Shown here one piece after another: positions 1 to 9,687 of a stretch of DNA of 64,000 nt. Made by a program: the position numbers and the translations under genes. Position 1 is the stretch's first letter, and each line of letters opens with the position of its first letter. The notes under the pieces were generated by a model that was not told where the DNA came from, made no database searches, and worked only from the letters and a program-made list of their open reading frames with translations. Origin of the DNA: Betaproteobacteria bacterium HGW-Betaproteobacteria-3 (GTDB lineage Bacteria; Pseudomonadota; Gammaproteobacteria; Burkholderiales; Burkholderiaceae_C); contig PHCI01000008.1 of NCBI GenBank assembly GCA_002842205.1, positions 62,001 through 126,000 on the forward strand, given 5' to 3'.

Positions 1-303
1 CGTGCTGTGCAGGGCCAGACAGGCCGCCATGAGCAACGAGCCGCCGGTCATCACGCGGCGCTCCAGCCCGCGGTCGATCCAGCGGCCCACGGGATACGCC
101 AGCACGCCTTCGGCCAGCAGCGCCAGGCTGAACGCCAGCGACGACTGCGCGCGGCTCAGCCCCAGTTCGCGCTCCAGCGGCGCCATGAGCAGCGCAAAGG
201 TGTAGAACACGCTGCCCCAGCTGATGAGCTGCGCCAGCGACAGCCAGCCGACAAACCTCCGGTCCAGGCGATGCGGGGGGCTTGAAGCGGGTGCGGCAGA
301 CAT
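1..303 (-). CDS. MFS transporter, N-terminal fragment cut by the window edge
   Basis: Only the first 101 codons are visible. The start is the ATG at 303-301 and the frame runs open off the left edge. The protein begins with a short polar tail (MSAAPASSPPHRLDRR), followed by a hydrophobic helix (WLSLAQLISWGSVFYTFALL), a loop, a second helix (SSLAFSLALLAEGVLAYPVG) and then RWIDRGLERRVMTGG. The last stretch matches the basic loop between helices 2 and 3 of major facilitator permeases. The substrate cannot be deduced. It reads in the same direction as comM, separated by an AT-rich dispersed repeat. MFS assignment is fairly secure; anything finer is not. Confidence 0.75.
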   Translation of the reverse strand, partial: MSAAPASSPPHRLDRRFVGWLSLAQLISWGSVFYTFALLMAPLERELGLSRAQSSLAFSLALLAEGVLAYPVGRWIDRGLERRVMTGGSLLMAACLALHST

Positions 304-310
304 TTTTTGA

Positions 311-367
311 GAAAAATAGGGCCTCAGCCCGCATCAAATAATAATAGCTTGCTATTAAAACAGGATT
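311..367 (-). repeat. AT-rich dispersed repeat, copy 1
   Basis: Read on the minus strand, this segment holds AATAGCAAGCTATT, then TTTGATGCGGGCTGAGGCC and a run of T. It has the same order of blocks as the copies at 9121, 16288, 19971, 34213, 37598, 51430 and 55600 but is the most diverged, with GATGCGGGCT in place of GACGGGGGCT. It fills the gap between the comM stop and the MFS gene start. Confidence 0.6.
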
Positions 368-376
368 TACCGGGTG

Positions 377-1903
377 TCACATGGATTTCAGTGCGCGCCG
401 GTATTGCACCGCCTCGGCCACGTGCGTGACCTGCGTGGTGCGCGCGCCGGCCAGGTCGGCGATGGTGCGGGCGACCTTGAGCGCGCGGTGCGTGCTGCGG
501 GCCGACCAGCCCAGCCGCGCACCGGCGGTGTTGAGAAACTTGGCGGCGGCGGGGTCCAGCAGCACGTGGGTGTCGAGGTCCTGGCCCTGCAACGCCTGGT
601 TGGGGGTGCCCTGACGGTCGATCGCGCGCTGGCGGGCCAGACTGACGCGTTCGCGAATGTGTGCCGTGCCTTCGCCGGGCGGGGCCTGCAGCAGGTCGCC
701 GCTGGGCAGTGCGGCCACTTCCACGTGCAGGTCGATGCGGTCCAGCAGCGGACCGCTCAGGCGGCCCTGGTAGCGCGACACCTGGTCGGGCGTGCAGCGG
801 CAGGCCTTGAGCGCGGAGCCCAGGTAGCCACAAGGGCAGGGGTTCATGGCCGCGATGAGCTGGAAACGGGCCGGGAATTCGGCGCGCCGCGCGGCGCGCG
901 AAATGGTGATCGTGCCGGTTTCGAGCGGCTCGCGCAGCGCCTCCAATGCGGCGCGGGGGAATTCCGGCAGCTCGTCCAGAAACAGCACGCCGTGGTGCGC
1001 CAGCGAGATTTCACCCGGTCGCGGCGGCGAACCACCGCCCACCAGGGCCACCGCACTGGCCGTGTGGTGCGGTGTGCCCGTGGGGCGCTGGGCCCAGCGG
1101 TCCAGCGAAAACCGCCCGCCCAGGCTGGCCACGGCCGCGCTTTGCAGCGCCTCGGCCACCGTCATGGGCGGCAGCAGGCCGGCAAAGCGCTGCGCCAGCA
1201 TCGATTTGCCCGAGCCCGGCGGCCCGACCATCAACAGGCTGTGCCCACCCGCGGCGGCGATCTCGAGCGCGCGCTTGGGCCCGGCCTGGCCTTTGACGTC
1301 GGCCAGGTCGGCGTAGTGCGCGGCCGGTGGCAGCGGCGTGGGGGCAACGCGGGCCCAGCCGTCGCCGCCATCGGCCTCGGGTGGCGTGGCGACAAACTGG
1401 CGCACCACGTCCAGCAAGTGCCGGGCACGGTACACCTGCGCGTCGGGCACCAACGCGGCTTCTTCGGCACTGCCGCCGGGCAGCACCAGCCGCGTGACCA
1501 CCTGATGCGCATGCAGCGCCAGGCTCATGGCCAGCGCGCCGCGCACTGGCCGCAGCTCGCCCGACAGCGACAGCTCGCCGGCGAACTCCCAGCCAGCCAG
1601 CCGGGCGCTTTCGATCTGGCCACTGGCCGCCAGAATGCCCAGCGCGATCGGCAGATCAAAGCGGCCCGAGTCCTTGGGCAAATCCGCCGGGGCCAGATTG
1701 ACCGTGATGCGTTTGTTGCTGGGGAACTCCAGCCCCGAGTTCTGGATGGCCGATCGCACCCGTTCACGCGCTTCCTTCACCTCGACGTCGGCCAGACCCA
1801 CCAGCGTGAAGCTGGGCAGGCCATTGGCCAGATGCACCTCGACGGTGACCGCTTCGGCCTGCAGCCCGAGCAGGGCACGGCTTTGCACCAAAGACAAGCT
1901 CAT
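377..1903 (-). CDS. comM: YifB/ComM family Mg-chelatase-like AAA ATPase
   Basis: This 508-residue protein has a Lon-protease-like N-terminal domain (from MSLSLVQSRALLG), a central AAA+ module with Walker A GPPGSGKS near residue 226 and the family string LLDRIDLHVEV, and a C-terminal helical region ending in AEAVQYRRALKSM. ComM is a hexameric helicase that promotes branch migration during integration of transforming DNA. The start at 1903 is chosen because AGGGAG lies 9-10 bases upstream and homologues begin with this serine/leucine-rich segment. The reading frame continues upstream to 1984 without family similarity. It is divergent from the nitrogen operon. Natural competence itself cannot be inferred from this gene alone. 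Confidence 0.93.
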   Translation of the reverse strand: MSLSLVQSRALLGLQAEAVTVEVHLANGLPSFTLVGLADVEVKEARERVRSAIQNSGLEFPSNKRITVNLAPADLPKDSGRFDLPIALGILAASGQIESARLAGWEFAGELSLSGELRPVRGALAMSLALHAHQVVTRLVLPGGSAEEAALVPDAQVYRARHLLDVVRQFVATPPEADGGDGWARVAPTPLPPAAHYADLADVKGQAGPKRALEIAAAGGHSLLMVGPPGSGKSMLAQRFAGLLPPMTVAEALQSAAVASLGGRFSLDRWAQRPTGTPHHTASAVALVGGGSPPRPGEISLAHHGVLFLDELPEFPRAALEALREPLETGTITISRAARRAEFPARFQLIAAMNPCPCGYLGSALKACRCTPDQVSRYQGRLSGPLLDRIDLHVEVAALPSGDLLQAPPGEGTAHIRERVSLARQRAIDRQGTPNQALQGQDLDTHVLLDPAAAKFLNTAGARLGWSARSTHRALKVARTIADLAGARTTQVTHVAEAVQYRRALKSM

Positions 1904-1963
1904 TGAAATTAATCTCCCTGATTTGGTGCGTGACAAAGGTGCGTTGCGGCAACACGGCCTGAA

Positions 1964-1980
1964 TGCACTGAAAAAGTGCA
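1964..1980 (+). promoter_or_regulatory. NtrC-like enhancer palindrome
   Basis: TGCACTGAAAAAGTGCA is a 17-base palindrome (TGCAC, seven bases, GTGCA). This matches the known NtrC consensus, in which TGCAC and GTGCA half-sites are spaced the same way. It lies 75 bases upstream of the -24 element of the sigma-54 promoter at 2055. Possible extra half-sites are TTGGTGCG near 1923 and TGCGCACC near 1991. Binding by NtrC is inferred from sequence and from the glnK-amtB genes downstream. Confidence 0.7.
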
Positions 1981-2054
1981 GCACAACACGATGCGCACCG
2001 GCCTTTAACGCGCCGCCACGGATTCCGTGGACGCCACAGGGGCATCGTACGCGA

Positions 2055-2070
2055 TGGCACGGTCCCTGCT
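2055..2070 (+). promoter_or_regulatory. Sigma-54 (RpoN) promoter for the torF-type porin/glnK/amtB operon
   Basis: TGGCACGGTCCCTGCT has the -24 GG (TGGCAC) and -12 GC (TGC) elements at the spacing required by sigma-54. Only the T before the -12 TGC differs from the usual consensus. Transcription should begin about 12 bases further on, giving a short leader before the ATG at 2106. With the NtrC-like palindrome upstream, this is the arrangement of a nitrogen-limitation promoter. Confidence 0.8.
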
Positions 2071-2105
2071 AAGTCATTGCGGAACTCAACCCTATGGAGC
2101 TTTTC

Positions 2106-3186
<1,081 letters not shown>

Positions 3187-3209
3187 GCACCGCCCGTCAC
3201 AAGAAAGAA

Positions 3210-4640
3210 ATGAACATGAAAAAACTATTTGTTTCCCTGTTGTTGGGGCTGAGTCTGTTGGCCAGTGGCACGATGGCGATGGCCCAGGCGACCGCCCCCG
3301 CAGCCGAAAGCGCGGCCGCTGCACCCGCAGCCGCACCAGCGGCCGATGCACCGGCTGCGGCTGCGGCCGCTCCTGCCGCTGAAGCCAAACCGGCCGAGGC
3401 GCCCAAGTTCACGGTCGACAAGGGCGACGTGTCCTGGATGATGGTGGCCACGCTGCTGGTCATCTTCATGGCCGTGCCCGGTCTGGCCCTGTTTTATGGC
3501 GGCCTGGTGCGCAGCAAGAACATGCTGTCGGTGCTGATGCAGGTGCTGGTAGTGTTCTCGCTGATCACGGTGCTCTGGGCCATTTACGGCTACAGCGTCG
3601 CATTCGGTGGAGAGGGCAAGATCATTGGCAACTTCGGCAAGCTGTTCCTGGCGGGCGTCAATGGCGATTCGCTCGCGGACACCTTCACGGCAACCGTGAA
3701 GCTGCCCGAGTACGTCTTCATTGCCTTCCAGGCCACCTTTGCGGGCATCACCTGCGCGCTGATCGTCGGCTCTTTTGCCGAGCGCATCAAGTTTTCGGCA
3801 GTATTGCTGTTCTCGGTGATCTGGTTCACCTTCTGCTACCTGCCGATCGCCCACATGGTCTGGGGTGCCGGTGGCTACCTGCTGAACAAGGGGGCCCTCG
3901 ATTTCGCGGGCGGCACGGTGGTGCACATCAACGCCGGTGTGGCGGGCCTGGTGGGCGCCTACATGGTGGGCAAACGCCTTGGCTACGGCAAGGAGTCGAT
4001 GGCGCCGCACAGCCTGACGCTGACGATGGTTGGCGCTTCCATGCTGTGGGTGGGCTGGTTCGGCTTCAACGCGGGCTCCAACCTGGAGGCCACCAGCGGT
4101 GCCACGCTGGCTTTCATCAACACGTTGGTGGCCACTGGCGCCGCGGTACTGTCATGGAGCATTGGTGAAGCGCTGGGCAAGGGCAAGGCGTCCATGCTGG
4201 GGGCGGCATCGGGTGCGATTGCGGGCCTGGTGGCCATCACGCCGGCCTGCGGTTCGGTCGGCCCGATGGGCGCCATCATCATCGGTCTGCTGGCGGGTTT
4301 TGTCTGCCTGTGGGGCGTCAACGGTCTCAAGCGCATGCTGGGTGCGGACGACTCGCTCGACGTGTTCGGTGTCCACGGCGTGGGAGGCATTCTGGGGGCC
4401 TTGCTGACGGGCGTGTTCACCGCGCCAGGCCTGGGGGGCACCGGCAAGCCCGACTTCTCCATCACCAGCCAGGTGCTGATCCAGGCCGAGGGTGTGCTCA
4501 TCACCATCGTCTGGTCGGCGGTGGTGGCCTTCATTGCCTACAAGATCGTGGACATGGTCATCGGCCTGCGCGTGACGGAAGAGGAAGAGCGCGAAGGACT
4601 GGACATCAGCTCGCACGGCGAAACCGCCTACAACCGTTGA
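3210..4640 (+). CDS. amtB: Ammonium transporter AmtB with signal peptide and Ala/Pro-rich linker
   Basis: This 476-residue Amt channel is longer than the roughly 430 residues usual for the family because of its N-terminus. After a signal peptide (MKKLFVSLLLGLSLLASG) comes a linker of about 45 residues made almost only of Ala, Pro, Glu and Lys. The first channel helix then follows (VSWMMVATLLVIFMAVPGL). The twin pore histidine region is intact (VVHINAGVAGL and VFGVHGVGGILGALLTG), and the C-terminal tail ends with DISSHGETAYNR. It conducts ammonium across the inner membrane under GlnK control. Translation may begin at 3210 or at the ATG at 3216. A strong terminator follows at 4711. Confidence 0.95.
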   Translation: MNMKKLFVSLLLGLSLLASGTMAMAQATAPAAESAAAAPAAAPAADAPAAAAAAPAAEAKPAEAPKFTVDKGDVSWMMVATLLVIFMAVPGLALFYGGLVRSKNMLSVLMQVLVVFSLITVLWAIYGYSVAFGGEGKIIGNFGKLFLAGVNGDSLADTFTATVKLPEYVFIAFQATFAGITCALIVGSFAERIKFSAVLLFSVIWFTFCYLPIAHMVWGAGGYLLNKGALDFAGGTVVHINAGVAGLVGAYMVGKRLGYGKESMAPHSLTLTMVGASMLWVGWFGFNAGSNLEATSGATLAFINTLVATGAAVLSWSIGEALGKGKASMLGAASGAIAGLVAITPACGSVGPMGAIIIGLLAGFVCLWGVNGLKRMLGADDSLDVFGVHGVGGILGALLTGVFTAPGLGGTGKPDFSITSQVLIQAEGVLITIVWSAVVAFIAYKIVDMVIGLRVTEEEEREGLDISSHGETAYNR

Positions 4641-4710
4641 TCGGATTGCGCTGCGGGGCACCGGGCCCCGCAGCCTGAAAGTTGGATCGCGAGAGTCTCC
4701 TTTGGATGTT

Positions 4711-4746
4711 GGCCCGCATGAGTGCAAACTCTGCGGGCCTTTTTTT
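4711..4746 (+). terminator. Rho-independent terminator after amtB
   Basis: GGCCCGCA and TGCGGGCC form a perfect 8-bp stem, with an extra GAG/CTC pairing inside, followed by seven T. It lies 70 bases after the amtB stop and ends the nitrogen operon. Confidence 0.93.
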
Positions 4747-4812
4747 GCCTGCGACCGGGCGGCTTGCGCGAAGCGGTGACCCGTGCACAATGGGCGCAGG
4801 AGACGCCTCGCG

Positions 4813-5679
4813 ATGACCGACACCCTTGAACTCGCCTGCGACGGCCTGCGTTGCCAGATCGAACCCGCGCTGGGTGGGTGCATCCGAGGGCTGTGGCGGG
4901 ACGATGTGCCGGTGTTGCGTCTGCCGCCCGCAGGCCCGCTGGCCTCGGCACGCGCGGCCGGGTGTTATCCGCTGGTGCCGTTTTCCAACCGCATTGCCCA
5001 CGCCACACTCAAGTGGCAGGGCACGAGCCACCCACTGATCCAGAACAACGGCGCCGAGCCGCACGCGATCCATGGCGTGGGCTGGCAGGCCGCCTGGGCG
5101 GTGCTGGACCGTGACGACCAGTTTGCGATGCTGTCGTTCGAACACCGCAAGAACAGCGCCTGGCCGTTTGCGTTTGACGCCTCGCAGACCTTCCGCGTGC
5201 GCCCGGGCGTGCTCGAACTCACGCTCAGCATCACCAACCAGTCGGGCATGCCCGCGCCGGCCGGGCTGGGCTGGCACCCATTTTTTGTGAAACGCGCGCG
5301 CAGCCACATCGCCTTTGAAGCCACCGGGCGCTGGGAGATGGGCGACGACAAACTGCCCACACGCCGCAGCACCTCGCAGGGCCTCGACACCGACTGCGCC
5401 GCCCTGGACGTGGACCATTGCTTTGACGGCTGGACCGGCGTGGTCGATCTGCACGACGAGCTGCTGCACACGCGCGTCACCTCCAACCTGCACCACCTTG
5501 TGGTGTTCACCCACGCCACGCGCGACAGCGTGGCCATCGAACCCGTGAGCCATGTCAACAATGCCATCAACCTGATGGACAGCACCGGCGTTGCGGCCGA
5601 CGCGCTGGGGGTGCGGGTGCTGCAGGCGGGCGAGTCCATGACCGCGCAGATGAGCATCCACACCGAACCGGCGAGATAG
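4813..5679 (+). CDS. Aldose 1-epimerase (mutarotase) family protein
   Basis: This 288-residue galactose mutarotase-like beta-sandwich enzyme would interconvert alpha and beta anomers of free hexoses. Seen in the sequence are the early motif PLVPFSNRIAHA, the catalytic-histidine region PHAIHGVGW, the second histidine in LGWHPFFV and the late glutamate in VAIEPVSHVNNAINL. The start at 4813 has AGGAGA at proper distance; the frame extends upstream to 4783 without family similarity. The next gene follows after 3 bases, so the two are co-translated. That neighbour is an SMP-30/lactonase protein, which suggests a sugar or sugar-lactone step. The specific sugar is unknown. Confidence 0.88.
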   Translation: MTDTLELACDGLRCQIEPALGGCIRGLWRDDVPVLRLPPAGPLASARAAGCYPLVPFSNRIAHATLKWQGTSHPLIQNNGAEPHAIHGVGWQAAWAVLDRDDQFAMLSFEHRKNSAWPFAFDASQTFRVRPGVLELTLSITNQSGMPAPAGLGWHPFFVKRARSHIAFEATGRWEMGDDKLPTRRSTSQGLDTDCAALDVDHCFDGWTGVVDLHDELLHTRVTSNLHHLVVFTHATRDSVAIEPVSHVNNAINLMDSTGVAADALGVRVLQAGESMTAQMSIHTEPAR

Positions 5680-5682
5680 CCC

Positions 5683-6612
5683 ATGCAAAAGACGCCCGAC
5701 ACGGCCTGGCACGCCATCGCCGCCCCGCCGAGTGAACTCGGCGAATCGCCGTTCTGGCACCCGGACGAGCGCCGCCTGTACTGGGTGGACATCCCGGCGC
5801 GCCGGATCTGCCGGGCCGATCCGCAGACCGGCACCCACGAGTCGTGGCCCATGCCGGCCGAGCCCGGCTGCATGGCCCCTGCGCTCAGTGGCGGCCTGGT
5901 GATTGCATTGCGCGACGGCGTGTACCGCGCCCACGACTGGGGCGGCCCGCTGACGCTGCTGGTGCGGTTCACCCACGACCCGGCCACCACGCGGGCCAAC
6001 GACGGCAAGTGCGACCCGCTGGGCCGCTTCTGGGTGGGCACGATGTACGAGCCGCGCGACCAGCCCCGGGCTGAACTGCTGTCCATCGACTGCCGCAGCG
6101 GCAGCCCGGTGGTGGCGCGCATGGCGGGCGGCGCGATCATCGCCAACGGCCTGGCGTGGTCGCCCGATGCGCGCACCGTCTATTGGGCCGACACGCCGCG
6201 GCACAGGGTCCATGCCTGGGATTGGGAGCCTACCGCCAACGCCCTGAGCCGCCATCGCGTGTTTCACCAGTTCGCCCCGAAGCCGGACGGCTGGCAACCC
6301 GGGCAGCCGGGCTACGGCGGGCGGCCCGATGGCGCGGCCGTGGATTCGGCGGGCCATTACCACGTGGCCCTGTTTGAAGGGGCGCGCCTGTGCCGGTTCT
6401 CGCCCACGGGCGAATTGCTGGCCGAGACGGCACTGCCCGTGCAGTGCCCCACCATGCCGTGTTTTGGCGGGGACGACCTGAAGACCCTTTACGTGACCAG
6501 CGCGCGCCACCGCCGGCCAGCGCAGGAGCTGGCCGACCAGCCGGAATCCGGCCGCGTGATCGCCGCGCGCGTCGCCGTGCCCGGCCTGCCGGTCAACTTC
6601 TTTCTGGACTGA
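5683..6612 (+). CDS. SMP-30/gluconolactonase family protein
   Basis: This 309-residue six-bladed beta-propeller is of the SMP-30/LRE family, whose members hydrolyse sugar lactones using a divalent metal. The metal ligands expected in the family are visible: Glu in LGESPFWH, Asn in RANDGKCDPLGRFWVGTM, Asn in IIANGLAWSPD and Asp in RPDGAAVDSAGHYHVA. The ATG lies 3 bases after the epimerase stop. Together with the mutarotase it could act in an oxidative sugar pathway (sugar to lactone to acid). The dehydrogenase for such a pathway is not in view, so the substrate remains open. Confidence 0.88.
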   Translation: MQKTPDTAWHAIAAPPSELGESPFWHPDERRLYWVDIPARRICRADPQTGTHESWPMPAEPGCMAPALSGGLVIALRDGVYRAHDWGGPLTLLVRFTHDPATTRANDGKCDPLGRFWVGTMYEPRDQPRAELLSIDCRSGSPVVARMAGGAIIANGLAWSPDARTVYWADTPRHRVHAWDWEPTANALSRHRVFHQFAPKPDGWQPGQPGYGGRPDGAAVDSAGHYHVALFEGARLCRFSPTGELLAETALPVQCPTMPCFGGDDLKTLYVTSARHRRPAQELADQPESGRVIAARVAVPGLPVNFFLD

Positions 6613-6686
6613 GCGGCAATTCTGCGAACACGGGCCGTTCAAAAAATTCAACCGGCCGCGCCATGGGCCCCGTTACGATGCAACCC

Positions 6687-7778
6687 ATGGAACCTGCCCT
6701 GCAACGCCTTGCCGACCAAATCCGCGCCGCCAGCGCAGACGCAACGCCCTTGCGCATCCGAGGCGGCGGCACCAAGGACTTTTACGGGCAGGCGCTCCAC
6801 GGCGAGCCGCTGGAGCTGGGCACACTGTCCGGCATCACCGACTATGCCCCCAGCGAACTGGTGGTCACGGTGCACGCCGGCACCCCGCTGGCCGAGCTGG
6901 AGGCGGTGCTGGCCGAAAAAAACCAGTCGCTGCCGTTCGAGCCCCCGCATTTCGGCCCCCGCGCCACCGTGGGCGGCATGGTGGCCGCGGGCTTGAGCGG
7001 GCCGGCGCGGGCCAGCGTCGGCGCCGTGCGCGACTATGTGCTGGGCTGCACCCTGATCAATGGGCGGGGCGAACGGCTCACTTTTGGCGGGCAGGTCATG
7101 AAAAACGTGGCCGGCTACGACGTGAGCCGCCTGATGGTCGGCGCCATGGGCACACTGGGGGTGTTGACCGAACTCAGCCTCAAGGTGCTGCCGCGGGCCC
7201 CGGCCGAGGCGACGCTGCGCTTCGAGATGAACGAGGCGACGGCGCTGCAGCAACTCAACGTCTGGGGCGGGCAGCCGTTGCCGCTGAACGCCAGCTGCTG
7301 GGTGCAGGACGCGGGCACGCCCGTGCTGTTTGTGCGCTTGCGCGGCGCGGCGGCGGCGGTCGAAGCCGCCTGCCGGACGATGGGCGGCACGGTTCAGACC
7401 GATCCGACGGTGGGCGACGACTGGACGGCCTGCCGCGAACACACCCTGCCCTTTTTTGCGGCCCCCCCCGCGTGGGACCATTGCCTGTGGCGGGTGTCGG
7501 TGCCGCAAACGGCCCCGGCGCTGGGGCTGCCGCACCCGCAGTTGATCGAATGGCATGGCGCGTTGCGCTGGTTGTGGGCGCCGGGCAGCGCTGCCACGGC
7601 GATTCGCGACCGGGCGCTGGCGCTGGGCGGCCACGCCACGCTGTTCCGTGCGGCCAGCGTGACGGACAAGGGCGCGGGCGTGTTCCAGCCCCTGGCCACG
7701 CCGCTGGCGCGCATCCACCAACAGCTGCGCCAGCAGTTTGACCCCGCCGGCATCTTCAACCCCGGGCGCATCGCCTGA
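6687..7778 (+). CDS. glcE: Glycolate oxidase FAD-binding subunit
   Basis: This 363-residue protein of the FAD-linked oxidase (vanillyl-alcohol oxidase fold) family has LRIRGGGTKDFYG near residue 18, GPRATVGGMVAAGLSGPARASVGAVRDYVLG near residues 85-115, and GQVMKNVAGYDVSRLMVGAMGTLGVLTE. These are diagnostic of GlcE. It forms the GlcDEF complex that oxidises glycolate to glyoxylate. ATGs at 6663 and 6678 are also in frame; 6687 fits the usual N-terminus (MEPALQRLADQIRAA). glcF follows after 7 bases. The catalytic subunit gene glcD is not upstream, where an SMP-30 gene sits instead. Confidence 0.92.
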   Translation: MEPALQRLADQIRAASADATPLRIRGGGTKDFYGQALHGEPLELGTLSGITDYAPSELVVTVHAGTPLAELEAVLAEKNQSLPFEPPHFGPRATVGGMVAAGLSGPARASVGAVRDYVLGCTLINGRGERLTFGGQVMKNVAGYDVSRLMVGAMGTLGVLTELSLKVLPRAPAEATLRFEMNEATALQQLNVWGGQPLPLNASCWVQDAGTPVLFVRLRGAAAAVEAACRTMGGTVQTDPTVGDDWTACREHTLPFFAAPPAWDHCLWRVSVPQTAPALGLPHPQLIEWHGALRWLWAPGSAATAIRDRALALGGHATLFRAASVTDKGAGVFQPLATPLARIHQQLRQQFDPAGIFNPGRIA

Positions 7779-7785
7779 CTCGCCC

Positions 7786-9045
7786 ATGCAAACCCAGCTT
7801 GCCCCCGAATACCGCAACACGCCCGAAGGCCAGGAGGCCGAAGCCATCCTGCGCAAATGCGTGCACTGCGGCTTTTGCACCGCCACCTGCCCGACCTACC
7901 AGTTGCTCGGCGACGAGCTGGACGGCCCGCGCGGGCGCATCTACCTGATGAAACAGGTGCTGGAAGGGCAGGCGCCCACGCGCAAGACCCAGCTGCACCT
8001 GGACCGCTGCCTGACCTGCCGCAACTGCGAAAGCACCTGCCCTTCGGGCGTGCAATACGGGCATCTGGTGGACATTGGCCGCAAGATCGTCGACGCCCAG
8101 GTGCCGCGCCCCCTGGGCGAGCGCACGGTGCGCTGGCTGCTCAAGGAAGGCCTGCCGTCGCCGCTGTTTGCGCCGGCCATGAAGATCGGTCAGGCCCTGC
8201 GCGGCTTCATGCCCGACGCCCTCAAGGCCAAGGTGCCCGAGCGCCAGGACGCTGGCGCCTGGCCCGAACAGGTGCACAGCCGCAAGGTGCTCATGCTGGC
8301 GGGTTGCGTGCAGCCCGCCATGATGCCCAACATCAACAGCGCCACGGCACGGGTGCTCGACGCCGCGGGCCTCCAGGCTGTGGTGGCGCCCGAGGCCGGA
8401 TGCTGCGGCGCCGTGAAGTTTCACCTGAACGACCAGGACGGCGGCCTGCGCCAGATGCGCGCCAACATCGATGCCTGGTGGCCGCATGTGGCGCCGGGCG
8501 GTTCCGCCGGGGGGGTGGAGGCGATCGTGATGAACGCCTCGGGCTGCGGCGTGACGGTCAAGGAATACGGCCATCTGCTGCGCGATGACCCGGCCTACGC
8601 CGCCAGGGCGGCGCGCATCAGCGCCCTCACGCGCGACCTCAGCGAGCTGCTGCCCGACCTCGTCGTGGCGCTCCAGCAGGCCTGCCCTGCGCAAATCGCG
8701 CGCGTGCGCCAGACGGCCCCCAAACTGGCCTATCACCCGCCGTGCACCCTGCAGCACGGCCAGCAACTGCGTGGTGGGGTGGAGCAACATCTGGGCGCGC
8801 TGGGTTTTGACGTGCAGATCGCCGCCAGCGAATCGCACCTGTGCTGCGGCTCGGCCGGCACCTACAGCGTGCTCCAGCCGACCCTCGCCTACGCGCTGCG
8901 CGACCGCAAGCTGGCCAACCTCCAGCCGCTGCAACCGCAGACCATCGTGTCGGCCAACATCGGCTGCATCAGCCATCTGCAAAGCGGCACCGCCACGCCG
9001 GTGCGCCACTGGATCGAAGTGCTGGACGCGGCACTGGCCGCCTGA
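7786..9045 (+). CDS. glcF: Glycolate oxidase iron-sulfur subunit
   Basis: This 419-residue protein has two 4Fe-4S ferredoxin motifs near its N-terminus (CVHCGFCTATCP and CLTCRNCESTCP) and two cysteine-rich CCG domains (EAGCCGAVKFH and HLCCGSAGTYS). It is the electron-transfer subunit of GlcDEF, passing electrons from FAD to the quinone pool at the inner membrane. Homologues begin at the MQTQLAPEYRNTPEG segment, so the start is set at 7786, 7 bases after glcE. Downstream is a dispersed repeat and then a convergent peroxidase gene. Confidence 0.93.
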   Translation: MQTQLAPEYRNTPEGQEAEAILRKCVHCGFCTATCPTYQLLGDELDGPRGRIYLMKQVLEGQAPTRKTQLHLDRCLTCRNCESTCPSGVQYGHLVDIGRKIVDAQVPRPLGERTVRWLLKEGLPSPLFAPAMKIGQALRGFMPDALKAKVPERQDAGAWPEQVHSRKVLMLAGCVQPAMMPNINSATARVLDAAGLQAVVAPEAGCCGAVKFHLNDQDGGLRQMRANIDAWWPHVAPGGSAGGVEAIVMNASGCGVTVKEYGHLLRDDPAYAARAARISALTRDLSELLPDLVVALQQACPAQIARVRQTAPKLAYHPPCTLQHGQQLRGGVEQHLGALGFDVQIAASESHLCCGSAGTYSVLQPTLAYALRDRKLANLQPLQPQTIVSANIGCISHLQSGTATPVRHWIEVLDAALAA

Positions 9046-9120
9046 GCCGCTGCGGGTCACAGCGGGCCGGGCCGTCACTGCGGGCACCGGCGCCGGGCGG
9101 CTCGGGCGGGCGTAGGTAGG

Positions 9121-9172
9121 TATTAAATAGATAGCAAACTATGACGGATTGACGGGGGCTAAAGCCATGATT
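9121..9172 (+). repeat. AT-rich dispersed repeat, copy 2
   Basis: The plus strand carries ATAGATAGCAAACTATGAC, then TTGACGGGGGCTAAAGCC and ATGATTTGTC. It stands between the convergent glcF and glutathione peroxidase genes. Just downstream TTTGTCAATAATTTGTCAA is a direct duplication of TTTGTCAA. It is one of the clearest copies and a good reference for the family. Confidence 0.8.
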
Positions 9173-9201
9173 TGTCAATAATTTGTCAATTTATCCATCC
9201 A

Positions 9202-9687
9202 TCAGGCCGCCAGTGCGGCTTCGATGTCGGCTGCCATGTCGGCCGGCGCATCGGTGGGGGCGTAGCGCCGGATCACCGCGCCGTCCTTGCCCACCAGAAA
9301 TTTCGTGAAATTCCATTTGATGGCCTTGCTGCCCAGCAGACCGGGGGCCTCGGCGGTCAGCCACTGAAACAGCGGCGTGGCCTCGGCGCCGTTCACCTCG
9401 ACCTTGGCCATCATCGGGAACGTCACCCCGAAATTGAGCTGGCAGAAGCTGGCGATCTCGTCGTTGCTGCCCGGGTCCTGCCCGCCAAACTGGTTGCACG
9501 GAAAACCGAGCACCACCAGCCCCTTGCGGCCATAGGTCTGGTGCAGTTCCTCCAGCCCGGCAAATTGCGGCGTGAAGCCGCAGGCGCTGGCGGTGTTGAC
9601 GATCAGCATGACTTTGCCCTTGAATTTTTTGAGGCGAACGCTGGTGCCGTCAATCTGCAGGGCGTCGAAGTCGTAAACCGTGGCCAT
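9202..9687 (-). CDS. Glutathione peroxidase (thiol peroxidase, Gpx family)
   Basis: This 161-residue cytoplasmic Gpx-family enzyme reduces hydroperoxides, in bacteria usually with thioredoxin rather than glutathione. The peroxidatic residue is Cys36 in NTASACGFTPQ, where selenocysteine stands in animal enzymes. The rest of the catalytic set is present: Gln in FPCNQFGGQDPG, and Trp and Asn in IKWNFTKFL. The cysteine in FPCNQF is also conserved and may act in resolution. It is a single gene, convergent to glcF, with a dispersed repeat between them. Confidence 0.93.
   Translation of the reverse strand: MATVYDFDALQIDGTSVRLKKFKGKVMLIVNTASACGFTPQFAGLEELHQTYGRKGLVVLGFPCNQFGGQDPGSNDEIASFCQLNFGVTFPMMAKVEVNGAEATPLFQWLTAEAPGLLGSKAIKWNFTKFLVGKDGAVIRRYAPTDAPADMAADIEAALAA

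Noticed and set aside
4606-6651. A 680-codon minus-strand frame opposite the epimerase and SMP-30 genes
   Set aside because: Its composition is a mirror of the codon bias of the plus-strand genes, which both match known families.
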